The notes: a model not told the origin generated them from the letters alone. Numbered from the stretch's first letter, positions 46,561-59,004 are shown. The stretch is DNA of 64,000 nucleotides from Lutjanus erythropterus (GCA_020091685.1 CM034613.1:10634331-10698330); one strand, 5' to 3'. Program-made: numbers and translations.

Positions 46561-48066
46561 TGTTGAATTTTAGCTCTTGAGGAATTCATTGAGTCTCAGG
46601 ATGAATCAGAATAGAAGAGTTAACGGAGGAAGAAAAAGGGAAGCTGGACATAAAATATTCATGTCAACAAATGTGTACTCTGTGTGCACCGCACACACAG
46701 TTTGTCATAAACACAAACAGATGAATTACGAGAGGCCTTTTTCTTACAGTCGAGTGTCCAGAAGACGACCACAGACACTGCTGCTGATTTCATCTTTCAT
46801 GAAAAACCTCCACAAACCAGAAGAATTTCTGCTGCAGCCACAAGAATTCAGACGTGCGCACACACACACGCACACACACACGTAATAAAATCAGGCATGC
46901 ACACACACACACGGACATGTCTCCATTTTTAGAGCCTCCTCTGGGATATGGAGTCTAAATTTAGAAGGTCATTTTGTTAAACAAATACAGCATCAGCGTG
47001 TTGGACGACTGTCAAAACATGCCGGCCATGTGTTTCCGTCAGCGTGTGTGTTTATGTGTGTAGATTTATCTTATTCTGGACACTACATGTGCATGAAGAG
47101 TGAGGTTATTTTAACTTTCTGCGTTTTATATAAACACCGAAATCCAGCGGGGAGAGTAATGGAGTGAGAGAAGGAAAGGTAAAGAGCTGAAAGGTGAGCG
47201 AGTGAAGGAGCAGCTGTAGTGAGAATGAAAAAGAGACGAGTGGACAGAGAGAGATGGAGAGGTGTAGGAGGAGAGGAGTTCAGTTTCATTAGCATGAGAG
47301 ACGGCAGAGAAGCCCTCTTAAAACCACCCAGAGGCTACACACACACACACACACTTTTGCATAAATACACTTCTGTTTAGCCATACTGGCTACTCTGCTT
47401 GTGAAAGTCCCTTCAGTGCAGTATTTCAGTATTTCACCCTGTTTCACCAGCTCGGTCAAAGTTTGTTTGTTTCATAATTGTTCTATTTTCTTGGCACGGA
47501 TGATGAAGCAATGTATAGAAGAGGAACCTACACTCCTTAGCTCACAACTTTTTCTCTGGACGCACTTTTTAAAAATGACAAGCCATTGTCACACAGTTTA
47601 CGAAAGGCCTTATCAACACATCTTTGAAAGAGTTCACTTGTGCAAATTTATGTTACTGCCACTTCTGCAGCACTTTACATCGTCTTGCCTGTGTTATTAG
47701 AAACACATGCACACAAATAAATGCAAAATAAAAGCATTTAGGCTGAGTTATCAGGCCATCTTATTGTTTATATTTCCTCTTATTAGGCAAAATATAAATG
47801 GACAAAATAACTGCATCTCAGATTCACAGGCTCTTGTTTTTCCCTCTCATCAGTAAAATAATATACACATTATGCATGAGTGTCTAACTGCTTTTATAAC
47901 AAGTATACTGCAACTACAAATCTTGAATTTGCAGAATTTCTTCTATAGGCTTTTATTTCTTTGGCGATCCAGATAAAATCTCCTGCGACGCACCTGTGGG
48001 TCACGACCCAGACTTTGAGAATGACTGCCATAGCTCACGCAGTACAGAGTAGTTTTCAGTATCAGG
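46561..48066. other. Intron stretch with CA runs, no gene
   Basis: CA runs at about 46,858-46,882, 46,899-46,912 and 47,338-47,355; GA-rich sequence at 47,150-47,290. No exon or recognised repeat core. Confidence 0.45.
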
Positions 48067-48746
48067 TAGGCCCAGGCGATACATATCATATTGGTTGATA
48101 CTGTATCATGTACGTTGTGTCCCACAAAGGATGGAAGTGGCTAAAATGATCAGATAAGTTTGTTATATTATCGTTGGGAGATACAGACAAAATTAAACAT
48201 CACGTATTATATTACGAAATATCTTGATATCAAGATTATAAAAATAGATAACATTATTGTAGCTATGACTGTTGGTCACAAAATACTAACAGTGGTGTTG
48301 CAGATTTTGTGAATTGTCCTTGACTAATATTTGAAAATGCTAACAATTGATTAATCATTACTAAGGAATAAGATAAAACTAGGCCAGACCAAAGAAAAAA
48401 AAAACTAAGATTAGGCACCATTACTGCCATTTCTAGACTATTGAATAATATCAGTTCATGCATTTCTAATTAATTAAAGTCTTAGCATTAATTAATGATG
48501 AATTGTTAACATCCCTATTTCACATAATGAGATTTTTGATAAATAATGATCAGTAATTTGGATATAATGACTAAGTAGTTAAAGACAAATCATAGAACAG
48601 CTAGAACAGTCATCACTTTGCTGTGATGCAGCCTTTTAATAACAGGAAAACACTTGTGCCATATCACGATACAACAGTCTACAAAATCTAAGACAAAGTC
48701 GAGTCATATCACATTACCATATAATATCAATATGTTGCCCAGCCAG
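48067..48746. mobile_element. Non-autonomous DNA element, TAGGCCCAGGCGATAC ends
   Basis: The left end TAGGCCCAGGCGATACATATC and right end ATCAATATGTTGCCCAGCC are inverted copies, matching the fish TAGGGCTGGGCGATA family I recall. It contains the perfect palindrome ATCTTGATATCAAGAT at 48,221-48,236. No frame. Confidence 0.6.
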
Positions 48747-49629
48747 AGTATCAGATAGAAATGTACTGAACGTCTTTTTAAAGCTTCTGTTGAATCTTCA
48801 AATGTCTGTCATATTTTATGACTTCATCCTAACAAAGAATCCTCAGTTTCACTAAAGTGATTCATCAGATTAAATGAGTCAACAGTTTACATCCATGTCT
48901 GTCCAAACTCATATAATGTATTTATTGATTTTATATCAATAAACTGACCTGTAACTTTGAAGGAATTTGATAAAAAAGTATTAATATTAATATTATAGGT
49001 AGGAACTACTTTTTTTTGCAATAGTATCTACTGGAACTACTTTCTTTTCTACTTGAAAGAAAGTAGTTCCTACATGAAACTGCTCACAATAAGTTCTCAA
49101 CAAATGGCAGAATTAATAATGCTATGAGTTCCTCTTCAACAGAAAAACCCTTTCATACATATTTTAAGCCAGTTTACTCCTCTGTTCAGAGAAAAAGAAA
49201 AAAACTTCATAGTTCTCAAACAGTTTCAAATGATCAGCTTCCCAGTGACAGACTGAAGTGTGTGAAAGTCAAAACCAAGCGCAACATCACACCTACAGCC
49301 TTTAATCCTCGAGGTCAGGCCTTTTAGACCACCAGACAGTGCAGGATGGATTTTAGCGGGCAAATCACTGCGGTGAAAAAGCAGATTATTACGGTCTAGA
49401 CATGCGGAGGTCTGCTCCATCCATCACATTACAAAATCTGTCGATAGCAGAGACAGAGGGAGAGGCGTGGAGAGCAGGGTCACCACAACTCGGTTTATCT
49501 CCCTTTTTATTTGACAAATAGTCTCCCATCCTCAAGTCCGACACACACTCACAGGACACGTCCGACGTGGTAATATCACACTGATGAAGATGCATAAGTG
49601 ACCCACTTAGACCAGTTTATAATGTTAAA
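48747..49629. other. Intron stretch with a 15-bp perfect hairpin
   Basis: GGAACTACTTTCTTT (49,033-49,047) pairs with AAAGAAAGTAGTTCC (49,056-49,070) around an 8-nt loop. A further GTAGGAACTACTTT lies at 48,999. No gene in the interval. Confidence 0.6.
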
Positions 49630-50095
49630 AACATCAGGAGTTAGAGCGAAGGAAATGGAGGTAAAAGAAAGGAGAGACGACAGACAGAGGGAAAATATTG
49701 ACAGAGATTTGAAGGAATGATGACACAAGGGGTGGACAGAACTGATGCAGAAGATGAATTGAAATCGACCGAGGACAGTAGGCGGTAACAAAAGAGGGTT
49801 AAAAAAGAGTGAGGAGCTGGAGGATGAAGAAAGAAGAAATCACAGTGTAAAAAAAGGAGGAGGAGGAGGAGGAGGAAGAGGAGGTAGTAAACAGTTGGCC
49901 TGGATATAGAGGAGGAATTGGTGAAGGGATGAGATGGGAGAGTTATTGATCGGAGGCAAAGAATGAGAGTTAATGAGGGAGAGAGAGGTGGGAGGAAGAG
50001 ACGGGAAGAAAAAGAGAAATGAAAGAGGTTGACAGATTGTAATGGAAAAGGTGACACAGAAAGAAAACTGTGAGTCAGTAACAGAGTAAAAAATG
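49630..50095. repeat. Purine-rich (GGA/GAGA) tract
   Basis: About 465 nt dominated by A and G on the + strand, with a (GGA)n core at about 49,855-49,885. Leu/Ser/Pro-rich minus-strand frames are compositional. Confidence 0.7.
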
Positions 50096-51484
50096 TAAAT
50101 CAGTTTATCAGTTTTACATACACCCACTGACAGGACTTTTGACCCGCAGATGTTGACATCCTGTGTTTTTTGTTACTTTACACCCAGTTATCATTGTTTG
50201 TTACGCCCTGGAAGTGACTGAGATGGTCGCCTGCCTCTAGTGATTTCACAATTTCAGACAGTAAATATGACTTATTAATAATTAACTTCTAAAGCCCTGA
50301 CAAACTGGGGACAATGAGAACATCTGTCATTATAGTTTTCAAAATATGATCTGTGAATGTAAAATAAGACACTGATTTTTATGGTGCAATATACAAGAAC
50401 TTAAGTCCAAAACAGGGAAAAATTAAAATAACAGCATATGAATAAATTAGTATGCTAACCAGCTTATTCAAACAGTGAAATCGGTCATTTATTAAAGATA
50501 AAGGTGCGTTTCAGAGAAAAAAATCAGTTCCCCCAAGTTTTATGATTAATTGATTTTTTGACTGCTGTATCAATTCTTCTTAATATATATAAGTAAGTAG
50601 TGTAGTCCCTTAGCTCAACTGAAATTACCGTCACAATTGTGGTGATATTATCTTAAAAATGGATCCATTTTACTTCACATGCTCAACATAAAACAACATG
50701 TTGCTGCCCTGACTTTATTTGAAGTATGAATTCCCACATATTACACCTTTGAGAAGCCCTAAAGTGGACTATGGCTACACTAGTTTGTATATATTATGTA
50801 ATTTGTATATAAAATGTGGATCATATCCTAAAAAGAAATCGCTAGAGGAATCAGGCTGTATGTTACTCTTTTTTACTCAGAGTACAGTGGGTTATTGTAG
50901 GCAGTTGGATAGAAATATATTGCATAAATTACACACACGCACACACACACACATTGGCACACTCGTGTGTAAGCTATCTGATTTCCAGGCTGTTGAAAAC
51001 GTTGACTATGATGAAACTTGAGCAAGAAGAACTGAGACATAAAATCGACCTATAACCTTGTAATCTGAGTCTGGCTGAAACAGTGACGTTGCTAAAGGCT
51101 ACAGTCTGTTGACCCAGTAAGCCGACGCTGACTATACTAAACCGAAGCCTTGTGTTCTCAGCAGGTGTCAACATACAGCAGCCTTTATATCAGTTTTCAT
51201 CAGTTATGATTCATGGAAAATTTTGAGGGGAGGTTGTACCGGCTGGCCCTAAAGTTGTCATGTTAGGTTAGATTATGTCTGGGTTTCGTCTGGTATTATG
51301 TCTGATTTTATGAGTATTTTTCGACTGTTGTTTTATTTATCTTACCTTCCTTTTGTGTTGTTGATATTCCATGTTATTGTGTGCATGTTTTGCATTGTTA
51401 ATGTGTATTTGTACGGTTGTTTTGAACACACAACAAGGTAAATTCCTACCATTGTCTAATTGCGATGGTATAAAAGATTGAATA
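50096..51484. other. Intron stretch, no feature
   Basis: AT-rich; a short CA run at about 50,932-50,953. No gene or recognised repeat. Confidence 0.45.
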
Positions 51485-52050
51485 TTGATCAAAGGTCAAA
51501 GGTCAAGGTCACTGTGACCTCATGTCTGTTCCGTTCTTATGAACATAATATCTCAGGAACGCCTTGAGGGGGTGTCTTCAAATTTGGCACAAACGTCCAC
51601 TTGGACTCAAGGATGAACTAATTAGGTTTTGGAGGTCAAAGGTCAAGGTCACTCAAGGACCTCAAAACACATTTTTGCCCTTAACTCAAGAATTCATGCG
51701 CTAACAATGATAAAGTTTCATTAAATGTCTAATAGGATCAAATGATTAGGTGATGACATTTTATATCCAGAAGGTCAAAGGTCAACTTCACTGTGACATC
51801 ATAATGTTCAGCTCTCTGTCAGTCCCCTGTACTTTGATATAAAAAGAAATAGTGAAGACAGCATGTTTTTCACTGGAAGTTATTCACTGGGGTCACACAT
51901 GTCAACATAGTGATTTAAAAATACACCTAAAACCTTTTATTGAATTCTTGAGATTGTAAGATTGTATTCTTCTACATATATATCATACAGACATGGATGT
52001 AAACTGGAACTTGTCTGGTTGGTGGAGGCATACATCCATGAGGTGGTAAT
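51485..52050 (+). repeat. Hormone-response-motif repeat, best-preserved copy
   Basis: At 51,493-51,520 three direct AGGTCA half-sites (1-nt then 0-nt spacing) run into a perfect palindrome AGGTCA-CTG-TGACCT (51,506-51,520). Further AGGTCAAAGGTCAAGGTCA words lie at about 51,630 and 51,773. ACGTCCACTTGGACTCAAGG and the GGTGGAGGCATAC...GAGGTGGTAAT end mark the family. Confidence 0.8.
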
Positions 52051-52144
52051 ATGTGTGAAATACTCCATTTTCCCTGTTATAGTAATTAAATTTATCCATT
52101 AAAGGGCACTCCAAAATATCCATTATTCTCATTATCGTCCACAT

Positions 52145-52146
<2 letters not shown>

Positions 52147-52190
<44 letters not shown>
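52147..52190. repeat. (GT)22 microsatellite
   Basis: A pure 44-nt GT run. Confidence 0.9.
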
Positions 52191-52193
<3 letters not shown>

Positions 52194-52975
52194 GTAATGG
52201 GATGATCCACTTTATCTTGACCTCTTAAGTTCATCTCTGTGCTGATGTGAATCCAGACACTCTCATTCCAGAGCAGAATTACTGTCAGGTAACTTCCAAT
52301 TTCAATTAAAAAATCAAAATATTGAAATAACTGATAATATCAGAAATCCAACCAGATATCCAACTTCTCCAATCATCTGTATAAAGTCTGGTAAAAGTAA
52401 GTAAGGTAAACAACACGTCTTGCAGATATTTTCAGTATCTAATAAGTATTTATTTCCACCGTTGCTTGTTAAAAAAAGTTATCAGGTTTCTTTGCAACAG
52501 AATTGAAGTCTCTATCACTACTGTCTGCCACAAATAACAATCAGAACTGTACCAAATGAGACGGAGATGCTGAATTTTAATGCAGAGTCAGTGCTGGTGA
52601 GGGAAGCTGAGCTGCAGAGGAAGACGTCGCCGTGACAAGAGAAGTCACATGATTCATGTTACTCGACTTGATTCAGAGTGACTTGACCCTGGTGCGCTGT
52701 CACAGAACCTGTCCACAGGCTCCGAGCTCTTTTATCACATTTAGGCACTCTGCTGAGGAATTGGAGCTGCACAAACACAAGCCTGAAGCTTTTCTTCTTC
52801 GTGCTTTAATCTGTCAGTTCTCACAGCCTGTGTTTATGTCGTCGACCCACCTACGGGTTCACAGCTGCAGGCACTTTGTATTTAGACAATTCAGTTAAAG
52901 GATACAAAGAACAAAATGTTACAGTAAAGAAAGTCTTCATCTATTGCACAGTTTGGCATCAGACATGGTCGTTAT
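52191..52975. other. Intron stretch, no feature
   Basis: Mixed sequence without recognised repeat, exon or RNA gene. Confidence 0.45.
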
Positions 52976-53271
52976 TATGGCTGCAACTAACGATTATTTT
53001 CACAGTCGATCCGTCAATTATTTTCTTGATGAATCGATTAATAGTTGCTTGCCTATAAAATGTCAGGAAATGCTGAAAAATATTGTTAAATGTTTCCAGA
53101 AGCCCAAGATGATGTCCTCAGATGTCTTGTTTGGTCCGCAGCCCAAAGATATTCAGGTTACTGTCAGAGAGAAACCAAAAATATTCACATTTAAGAAGGT
53201 GAAATCACAGAATTTTGACTTTTTTTTATTAAAAATTTACTCGATTATTTGATTAATCGTTGGCAGCTCTA
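52976..53271 (+). mobile_element. hAT-like MITE, complete, with 8-bp target-site duplication
   Basis: 296 bp from TATGGCTGCAACTAACG to CGTTGGCAGCTCTA, the ends being imperfect inverted repeats. It is flanked by GTCGTTAT (52,968-52,975) and GTTGTTAT (53,272-53,279), 7 of 8 matching, as expected of hAT insertions. The short internal frame is not a gene. Confidence 0.8.
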
Positions 53272-53379
53272 GTTGTTATGTCAGATGAAAGACATTTCTC
53301 AAGATTCTTTTATTGAATACTTGACTAAGGAAATATAGAAAACACAAAATCTGCACCTGACTCAGAATTATGTCAGACG

Positions 53380-53537
53380 ATTTTTAGTTGGAATATTTTG
53401 GTTTCTTACTCCTGTCTGACAGAAACTGAATATCTCTGGTTTTGGACAAAACAAGACATTTGAAGACGTCACCTCGGGCTTTGGGAAACATTTTCACCAT
53501 TTTCTGACATTTTGAAGCAAACAACTATGCAGCCCTA
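53380..53537 (-). mobile_element. Partial hAT-like MITE, inverted relative to its neighbour
   Basis: CTGACAGAAACTGAATATCTC, GACAAAACAAGACATTTG, GGGCTTTGGGAAACA and the end GCAGCCCTA are the reverse complement of the 5' part of the family. With 52,976-53,271 it forms an inverted pair. Confidence 0.7.
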
Positions 53538-55214
53538 GTATAAATATTCAACTATTTGTTCCTTTTTTTTCCATATACACTATCAAGCAGTGCTTTATTG
53601 AACTGACAGATATTTGAACAGGGCTTGGCATCGTCATGATTTATTCGCTGTTTCCATTGTCATTCCATTTTTTTTCAACATTTCACCTTTTTTGTTTTTT
53701 GGACACTGTCACACTGTGACTCTATTCTGGAAACACCTTATCGTTCCTCTTTAAATATTATGACTTTCTTCTTAAAGTGTACATACACAGACTGTCCATC
53801 AGTGTTCTGTATCCCTCCCTCTCTCTCCATCTTTGCTCAAATATTCTGAACTCCGTGTTCACAAACTAGTTCTGGAAAACTCTTGCAAAAGCTAGTAAGT
53901 GACCCTTGAGTTTAGATATTTGATTGCAAAGTTAAGAATGATCGTCCATACTCTAGAAACATAATTATCCAACACTGTAAAAGTGTTGAAGATTCTTGTA
54001 GGTGCCTTCCTGTTTATGCTTCCGTTTTAAATAGGGGCCCCCAAACTGATGTGGGTATTTTTAACCATATCAGCAGGTGATATATAGTAGACGCCTCGTG
54101 AAGGGCTGATTGTGTCAGAAGTCTGTAGCTCTACTCAACAGAGAGTGATGAAGCAATGCATTATGAAATGATCTGTGTGTAATCTAAAGTGTGTCTGCAC
54201 AGTCTGAATTTACTTCTCTTGCTTCTTGTGTTTTTGGTTTGTGAGATTTTATTGAAAAACTGCAGTCTTTCTCCCTCAGATGGGGAGAAAATAAACACTG
54301 CTGAGTACAAGCTACAAAATACAGATACAGTAGAAGAAAATAAAATCTCTCTAAAGTGATTTTTTTTTTACCTCCTGCTGTCAGCGAGTGAACATGTGAC
54401 AGCTGCTTTTTTTTTTTTATAGGAAAAACATGTTTTTAATTGCAGCCCGAACTCTGGTCATGACTTTTTAACCTTTGCTCATTCCAAAAGTTGAAAACAT
54501 CTCAGAGCGGAGAGGATATGATTAAATCTGTGAGGTGGTTATGTGGTTAATATTTGAGTGGGTTTAATGTGGTTGTGTGCGCACGCTATTTTAGGGTCAT
54601 GAAATATTATCTGTTGGGCCAATAATGAGTCACTATATCATAATGGAAAAGAGATTGAAAAAGCACGGCTTCTTTCACAAAAACATTTTCGAGATGATCT
54701 TAGCCCACACCCTGACAATGAGAGTAATGTAAAGTTCAGATTGCATGGTCTTTTATGTTGTGATACTGGCTGTCTTGTGTTCAGGAAAAGCCATAAAACA
54801 CACACAAAAAAGAGAGAAAACGATGGCGATCTTTCCTCTGTTTCACAGTTCCACTTTGCAGCAGCATCAACATCTTTCCGCTTCGGCTTCACCATGTTCA
54901 CAGCTCTGTGCATACAAGTGCTCCAACCTCCTATTGGTTAACTTTACATACTAGACGAGAGAAGTTGTCACACAATCGTCCTTCTGTTGGGTCGTTGTGC
55001 GAAGTCATGAGAAGTCGCAAATGCGGCGTCAGTTGTTGCCCACTGTGGTACTCGACACGAGATGAAACGATCACTTGTTGTGACCCTTTTTTAAAATTTT
55101 CTTTTAATCAGTTGATTTAATTTTAAACAGAGCCGCCTCCTACCAGAGACACTGGAGTCTATATGATGACGTCTCACTGGGGCACGAAACGACGTTTGTT
55201 TGTTTTGTTTTTTT

Positions 55215-55245
<31 letters not shown>

Positions 55246-56489
55246 TACTGTAAGGGCCTGATAATAAGTTTAGTTTAAGCAAAAGTAAAATGAAAAGAAT
55301 GAAGGATAGTGGATATAAAATGATGTGTGCATGAATGTAACCTGAATACAAAACAAAAAATACTGTTTATTTTTCTTATATATAATCTCTCATCCTTAGT
55401 TTGTTTGGTTTGAGTCACAGTCATAGACCAATTTCCTTTCAATTTCAAAGAATGAACAAATAAACATGTTTGTACTAAATGCAAAGAAAATATACAAAAT
55501 AAATGAAAATGCTTGCAGCAGCTCACCTTCATATTGTAACATAAATGTGTATGATCTCTATAGAGTAAATAAAAAACTCTTTTTTTCTGCTCCGTGAAGA
55601 TCGTAAACCCTCCGATATAACATGATTCATTGCATTGAAAATTGGTTGAGAAATGTAAATGCTATAGTGCTTTTTATACAGAGAAATGGCAGCTCAACCG
55701 TTTACATGTATTTGTTTACGTGCCAGTCATGACTGGACTAAAATGACGTTGATGTTGATGTATGATCCAAAGGCCAATGCACCGTCTACGTACATATGTC
55801 TATGGTTAACAACAGTAACGTTGTAGTAGCTGCAAATTGATCCACAACGCTCTTTTAGCACATACACAACACTGAATACCAGGCTGATAATGTGTAATCT
55901 AACAACATATTAACCTTAAAATGCTTTTAGGTTAAGGAGTCCAAGTTTAAAAATGTCTGTCTTTGCAGAAATGTCACATACTCTTAGAAAAACTTTAGAG
56001 AAAGCAAGAAAAATGACTGCAGCTCCCTTTTCTGCACTTTTTTAAAAATCACTGTTTTAATCATGTTTTTATTTAGTTAACTTTCCTAGAATGCAGAGAA
56101 ATGTAAAAAAAATATATATATTGCTAACAGAGTAGGAGAGAAAAATTAAAACCTGCGCCCTGAGTAGTAATAAAACTGTTCACATGAAGCAGAAGAAATC
56201 TCAATTTCGGTTTGGATGTACTTGTGAAACGAAGGAGTTTTTTTCTAATAAATGTAGCTGTCAGCAGTGTTTGCAGGAGCGCAGCAGGATTCAGTTTACT
56301 GCAGCAATTATGATCTGAACGACACTGTAGGGGAATGAGTGGAGAGGGCAGGAAAAGCCAACAGGTTGCCGTGGAAATCACTCATCTCCCATGACGACGA
56401 CATCAGTGATGGCACAGAGCGAGGAGATAGAGAGAAACGTGTTTTTGCCTCCATTTCTGTGTGTTGTGTGCACTAAGATGTAATACAAA
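53538..56489. other. Intron stretch, mostly unique, with (TTTTG)n run
   Basis: A (TTTTG)n-type run at about 55,195-55,248. T-rich runs at 54,360 and 54,408. No exon or RNA gene is recognised. Confidence 0.5.
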
Positions 56490-56880
56490 CAGGTTTGGGA
56501 GGGTTACCTTAAATGAAATGTAAATGTATTCTGATTCAGCTGCTAATTAAATTAATAATGTAATGTAATAATGTTAAAATAATGTAACTACTTTTAGTTA
56601 CTTTTGAATTACCTCAGTACCAAATATGTTGAAGTTGTTTAGCCTGATACAATGTTTTATGTTCATTGTTTGGTTCATCATATTAATAGTATCTTCTTTT
56701 ATGCACAAATGCATGTTTAGATTAATAAAAGTAATTATGGACATTTAAATGTAGCTAATCAAACTTAACTCTCAAACTTTTAGTAAACTAACATACATAG
56801 TAGTAGTATTGACAGTTTAGCTAGCTAGTTGGACTGTGTGGTCTGCTAATATTAGCAGTTGGTCTGTCTAACTAACATTA
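56490..56880. mobile_element. Decayed GTAACTGTAATCC-family element
   Basis: TTTGGGAGGGTTACCTTAAATG start, TAACTACTTTTAGTTACTTTTG and TTTAGCCTGATACAATGTTTTATGTTCATT resemble the reverse complement of parts of 41,028-41,530. Confidence 0.4.
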
Positions 56881-57195
56881 GCAGGTGGTGAAATGATGAA
56901 ACGATGGGAAAAGAAAGTAGAGGAAAGGGGAAACGACAACAAGGGGAGGAGATGAAAGGAAAGGAAGGGAGGAGAGGAGATGAGAGGGAGGATGGAAAGG
57001 AAGGGAAATTATAGGAATACAAGGAAATGGGAGGGAATAAAGGAGAGAGAGAGGAGTGAGGGGGTGGAAGGAAGGTAACAGAAATGAAGAGAATTCAAGG
57101 AGAGGAAATAAGAGGAGAGGAGAGGAAGTGATGTAATGCAGGTGGAGCAGAGAAAGGGGAGAGCAGAGATGGGAGGAGATCAGGGAGAAGATGAA
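56881..57195. repeat. Purine-rich (GGAGAGGA) tract
   Basis: About 315 nt of nearly uninterrupted A/G on the + strand with GGAGAGGAGATG-like units. No frame of interest. Confidence 0.75.
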
Positions 57196-57306
57196 ATATG
57201 GGTGTGTTGTGTTTGTGTGTTTGTGTGCTGTGGCTGGTGATTATCCCTGATGATCACACCGTGCTGCTTAATCTCGTCTCCGAGCACTCATACACATCAG
57301 CTGCCG

Positions 57307-57308
<2 letters not shown>

Positions 57309-57354
<46 letters not shown>
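57309..57354. repeat. (GT)23 microsatellite
   Basis: A pure 46-nt GT run, first of a cluster of six long arrays within 2.7 kb. Confidence 0.9.
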
Positions 57355-57357
<3 letters not shown>

Positions 57358-57468
57358 AGGACTGTGTGTACCTCTAATGATGTCCCTGAGGAACCACTGT
57401 ACATGTAAATATGATCTGTTTGAGATTTTTACATTGATTTAAATACATTTCAATTCATTTTAATAAAG

Positions 57469-57469
<1 letters not shown>

Positions 57470-57545
<76 letters not shown>
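57470..57545. repeat. (TG)38 microsatellite
   Basis: A pure 76-nt TG run, the longest uninterrupted one in the window. Confidence 0.9.
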
Positions 57546-57552
<7 letters not shown>

Positions 57553-57644
57553 CCTCTAAAGGTGTGTGTGCTCTGCCATATTTTATCTTTTTATGTCCAT
57601 GTGCTGTCAAATGATGTTTCTTCCCCTTGAAATTTGTAACAAGG

Positions 57645-57790
57645 CTCGTGAAGTAACAGATTACATGTAACGGGATTATGTACTTGGATACCAACAAAAA
57701 GTAAAAGTAAAAGTAAAACTGTATTCCATTACAGTTTTAAAAAAAGAGACATAATCAGATTTCAGTTACATTTACTAAACATGGGGATTA
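57645..57790. mobile_element. Partial GTAACTGTAATCCATTA-type MITE
   Basis: GTAACAGATTACATGTAACGG, ATTATGTACTTGGA, CTGTATTCCATTACAG, AATCAGATTTCAGTTACATTTACTAAA parallel 41,028-41,150 in order. Confidence 0.6.
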
Positions 57791-58087
57791 TTAAGTACTA
57801 TATTATACATTGGATTTTTGCAGCCTCTCTTGTTGGTATGTGTAGTTTCCTCTCCTCCTTTCCTTTCCCTTCCCTTCTGTCATTATCTCATCTGCTCTGT
57901 TTCAAATTTGAAAACTTTATGGAAACGACTGCTCACTTACAGTGCAATAAAAACATGATCATCATCATCACAAATCACCAACAACAGCACCAGGGATGCC
58001 TGCTAATCACATCAGGAACCTTCCACTTCTACTTCACCATCATCCATCTCTCTCTGTGGCTCAGAGACTTATCTGTCCATACCACTA

Positions 58088-58089
<2 letters not shown>

Positions 58090-58128
<39 letters not shown>
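58090..58128. repeat. (TG)19 microsatellite
   Basis: A pure 39-nt run; overlapping frames (Val/Cys repeats) are artefacts. Confidence 0.9.
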
Positions 58129-58131
<3 letters not shown>

Positions 58132-58712
58132 AGTGTGTGAGAGGATTATGCCGCATCAGAGCCAGATTTGGTCCGTATGCTCCAAGGCAATCACCCCCCC
58201 ACCACCACCAGCAGCAGCAGCAGATTATGTGTCCTTCACTGCACAAACCTCACAGGCACGAGCCCAAAAACTGGATGATATTTCAAAAACACATTAACAT
58301 ACAGGCATGAAATGTGAAGAAACGTGTGTGTGTGTGTGTCAGAAAGTGAGTGCATGTGTGTTGTGTCTGGCTGTCTCCACCCATCTGTCCATCTTAAAGT
58401 ACGACACTCTCATTAGACTCTCTCTGGCTGTTTTTTTGTGCATATCACTGGTGTGTGCGTCTATTAATAAACGCACAGAGGTACATGAGACAGGATGTGG
58501 TCGCCATGGTGCAAGTTCCTCCCACGCCTTGTTCTGTCTCGGTGCGTGCGTGTGTGTGTGTGTGGTCAGACAGCGTGTTTGTGCATGACAGATGATGCAA
58601 GCCGTCTCTGTTTGAAATGATCCTTTTCTCACTGTTTCTTGCGCAGTTTGATAGAATTTGTTGCAAAAATAAAAGTTGTGAAAGATAGAAGGGTTGACAC
58701 TTGCAAGAGACG

Positions 58713-58719
<7 letters not shown>

Positions 58720-58758
<39 letters not shown>
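58720..58758. repeat. (AC)19 microsatellite
   Basis: A pure AC run, in opposite phase to the neighbouring TG arrays. Confidence 0.9.
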
Positions 58759-58761
<3 letters not shown>

Positions 58762-58805
58762 AGAAGGGAAGCCTGCTTTACTTTCTGTTCGATTAACAGA
58801 GGACA

Positions 58806-59004
58806 AAATGTCAAGGTGAAAAGAGTGGTAAATTTTTATTATTTGCACGTGCCTGCGTGTCCTTACATCTCCAAGCTGAAGGTTGATTCCAGAGTCGAGC
58901 TGTTGCCGTGGCAACCGTGCATGCCTTTGCATCACCAGGTTTAAATGTCAGGAAACGAAAAGAGAAAATATGAGTAATTAAGAACAGGTAAGCTGCTATT
59001 TGCA
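58806..59004 (+). repeat. X-box-bearing local duplication, copy 1
   Basis: The core 58,857-59,004 aligns to 59,946-60,094 with a constant offset of 1,089 (1,090 at the right end). Shared words: GTGTCCTTACAT, AAGCTGAAGGTTGATTCC, AGTCGAGCTGTT, GCATGCCTTTGCATCA, AATGTCAGGAAAC, AGAGAAAATAT, GCTGCTATTTGCA. It contains GTTGCCGTGGCAAC at 58,902-58,915 and ATTTGCAAAT at 58,998-59,007. Confidence 0.85.
58902..58915. promoter_or_regulatory. RFX X-box motif, copy 1
   Basis: GTTGCC-GT-GGCAAC is a perfect inverted repeat that satisfies the RFX consensus GTNRCC N0-3 RGYAAC. Binding is inferred only. Confidence 0.55.

Noticed and set aside
58339-58935. 198-residue minus-strand open frame, longest in the window
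   Set aside because: Crosses the CA array as a Val/Cys run; flanking residues match nothing I know and the region is a local repeat.
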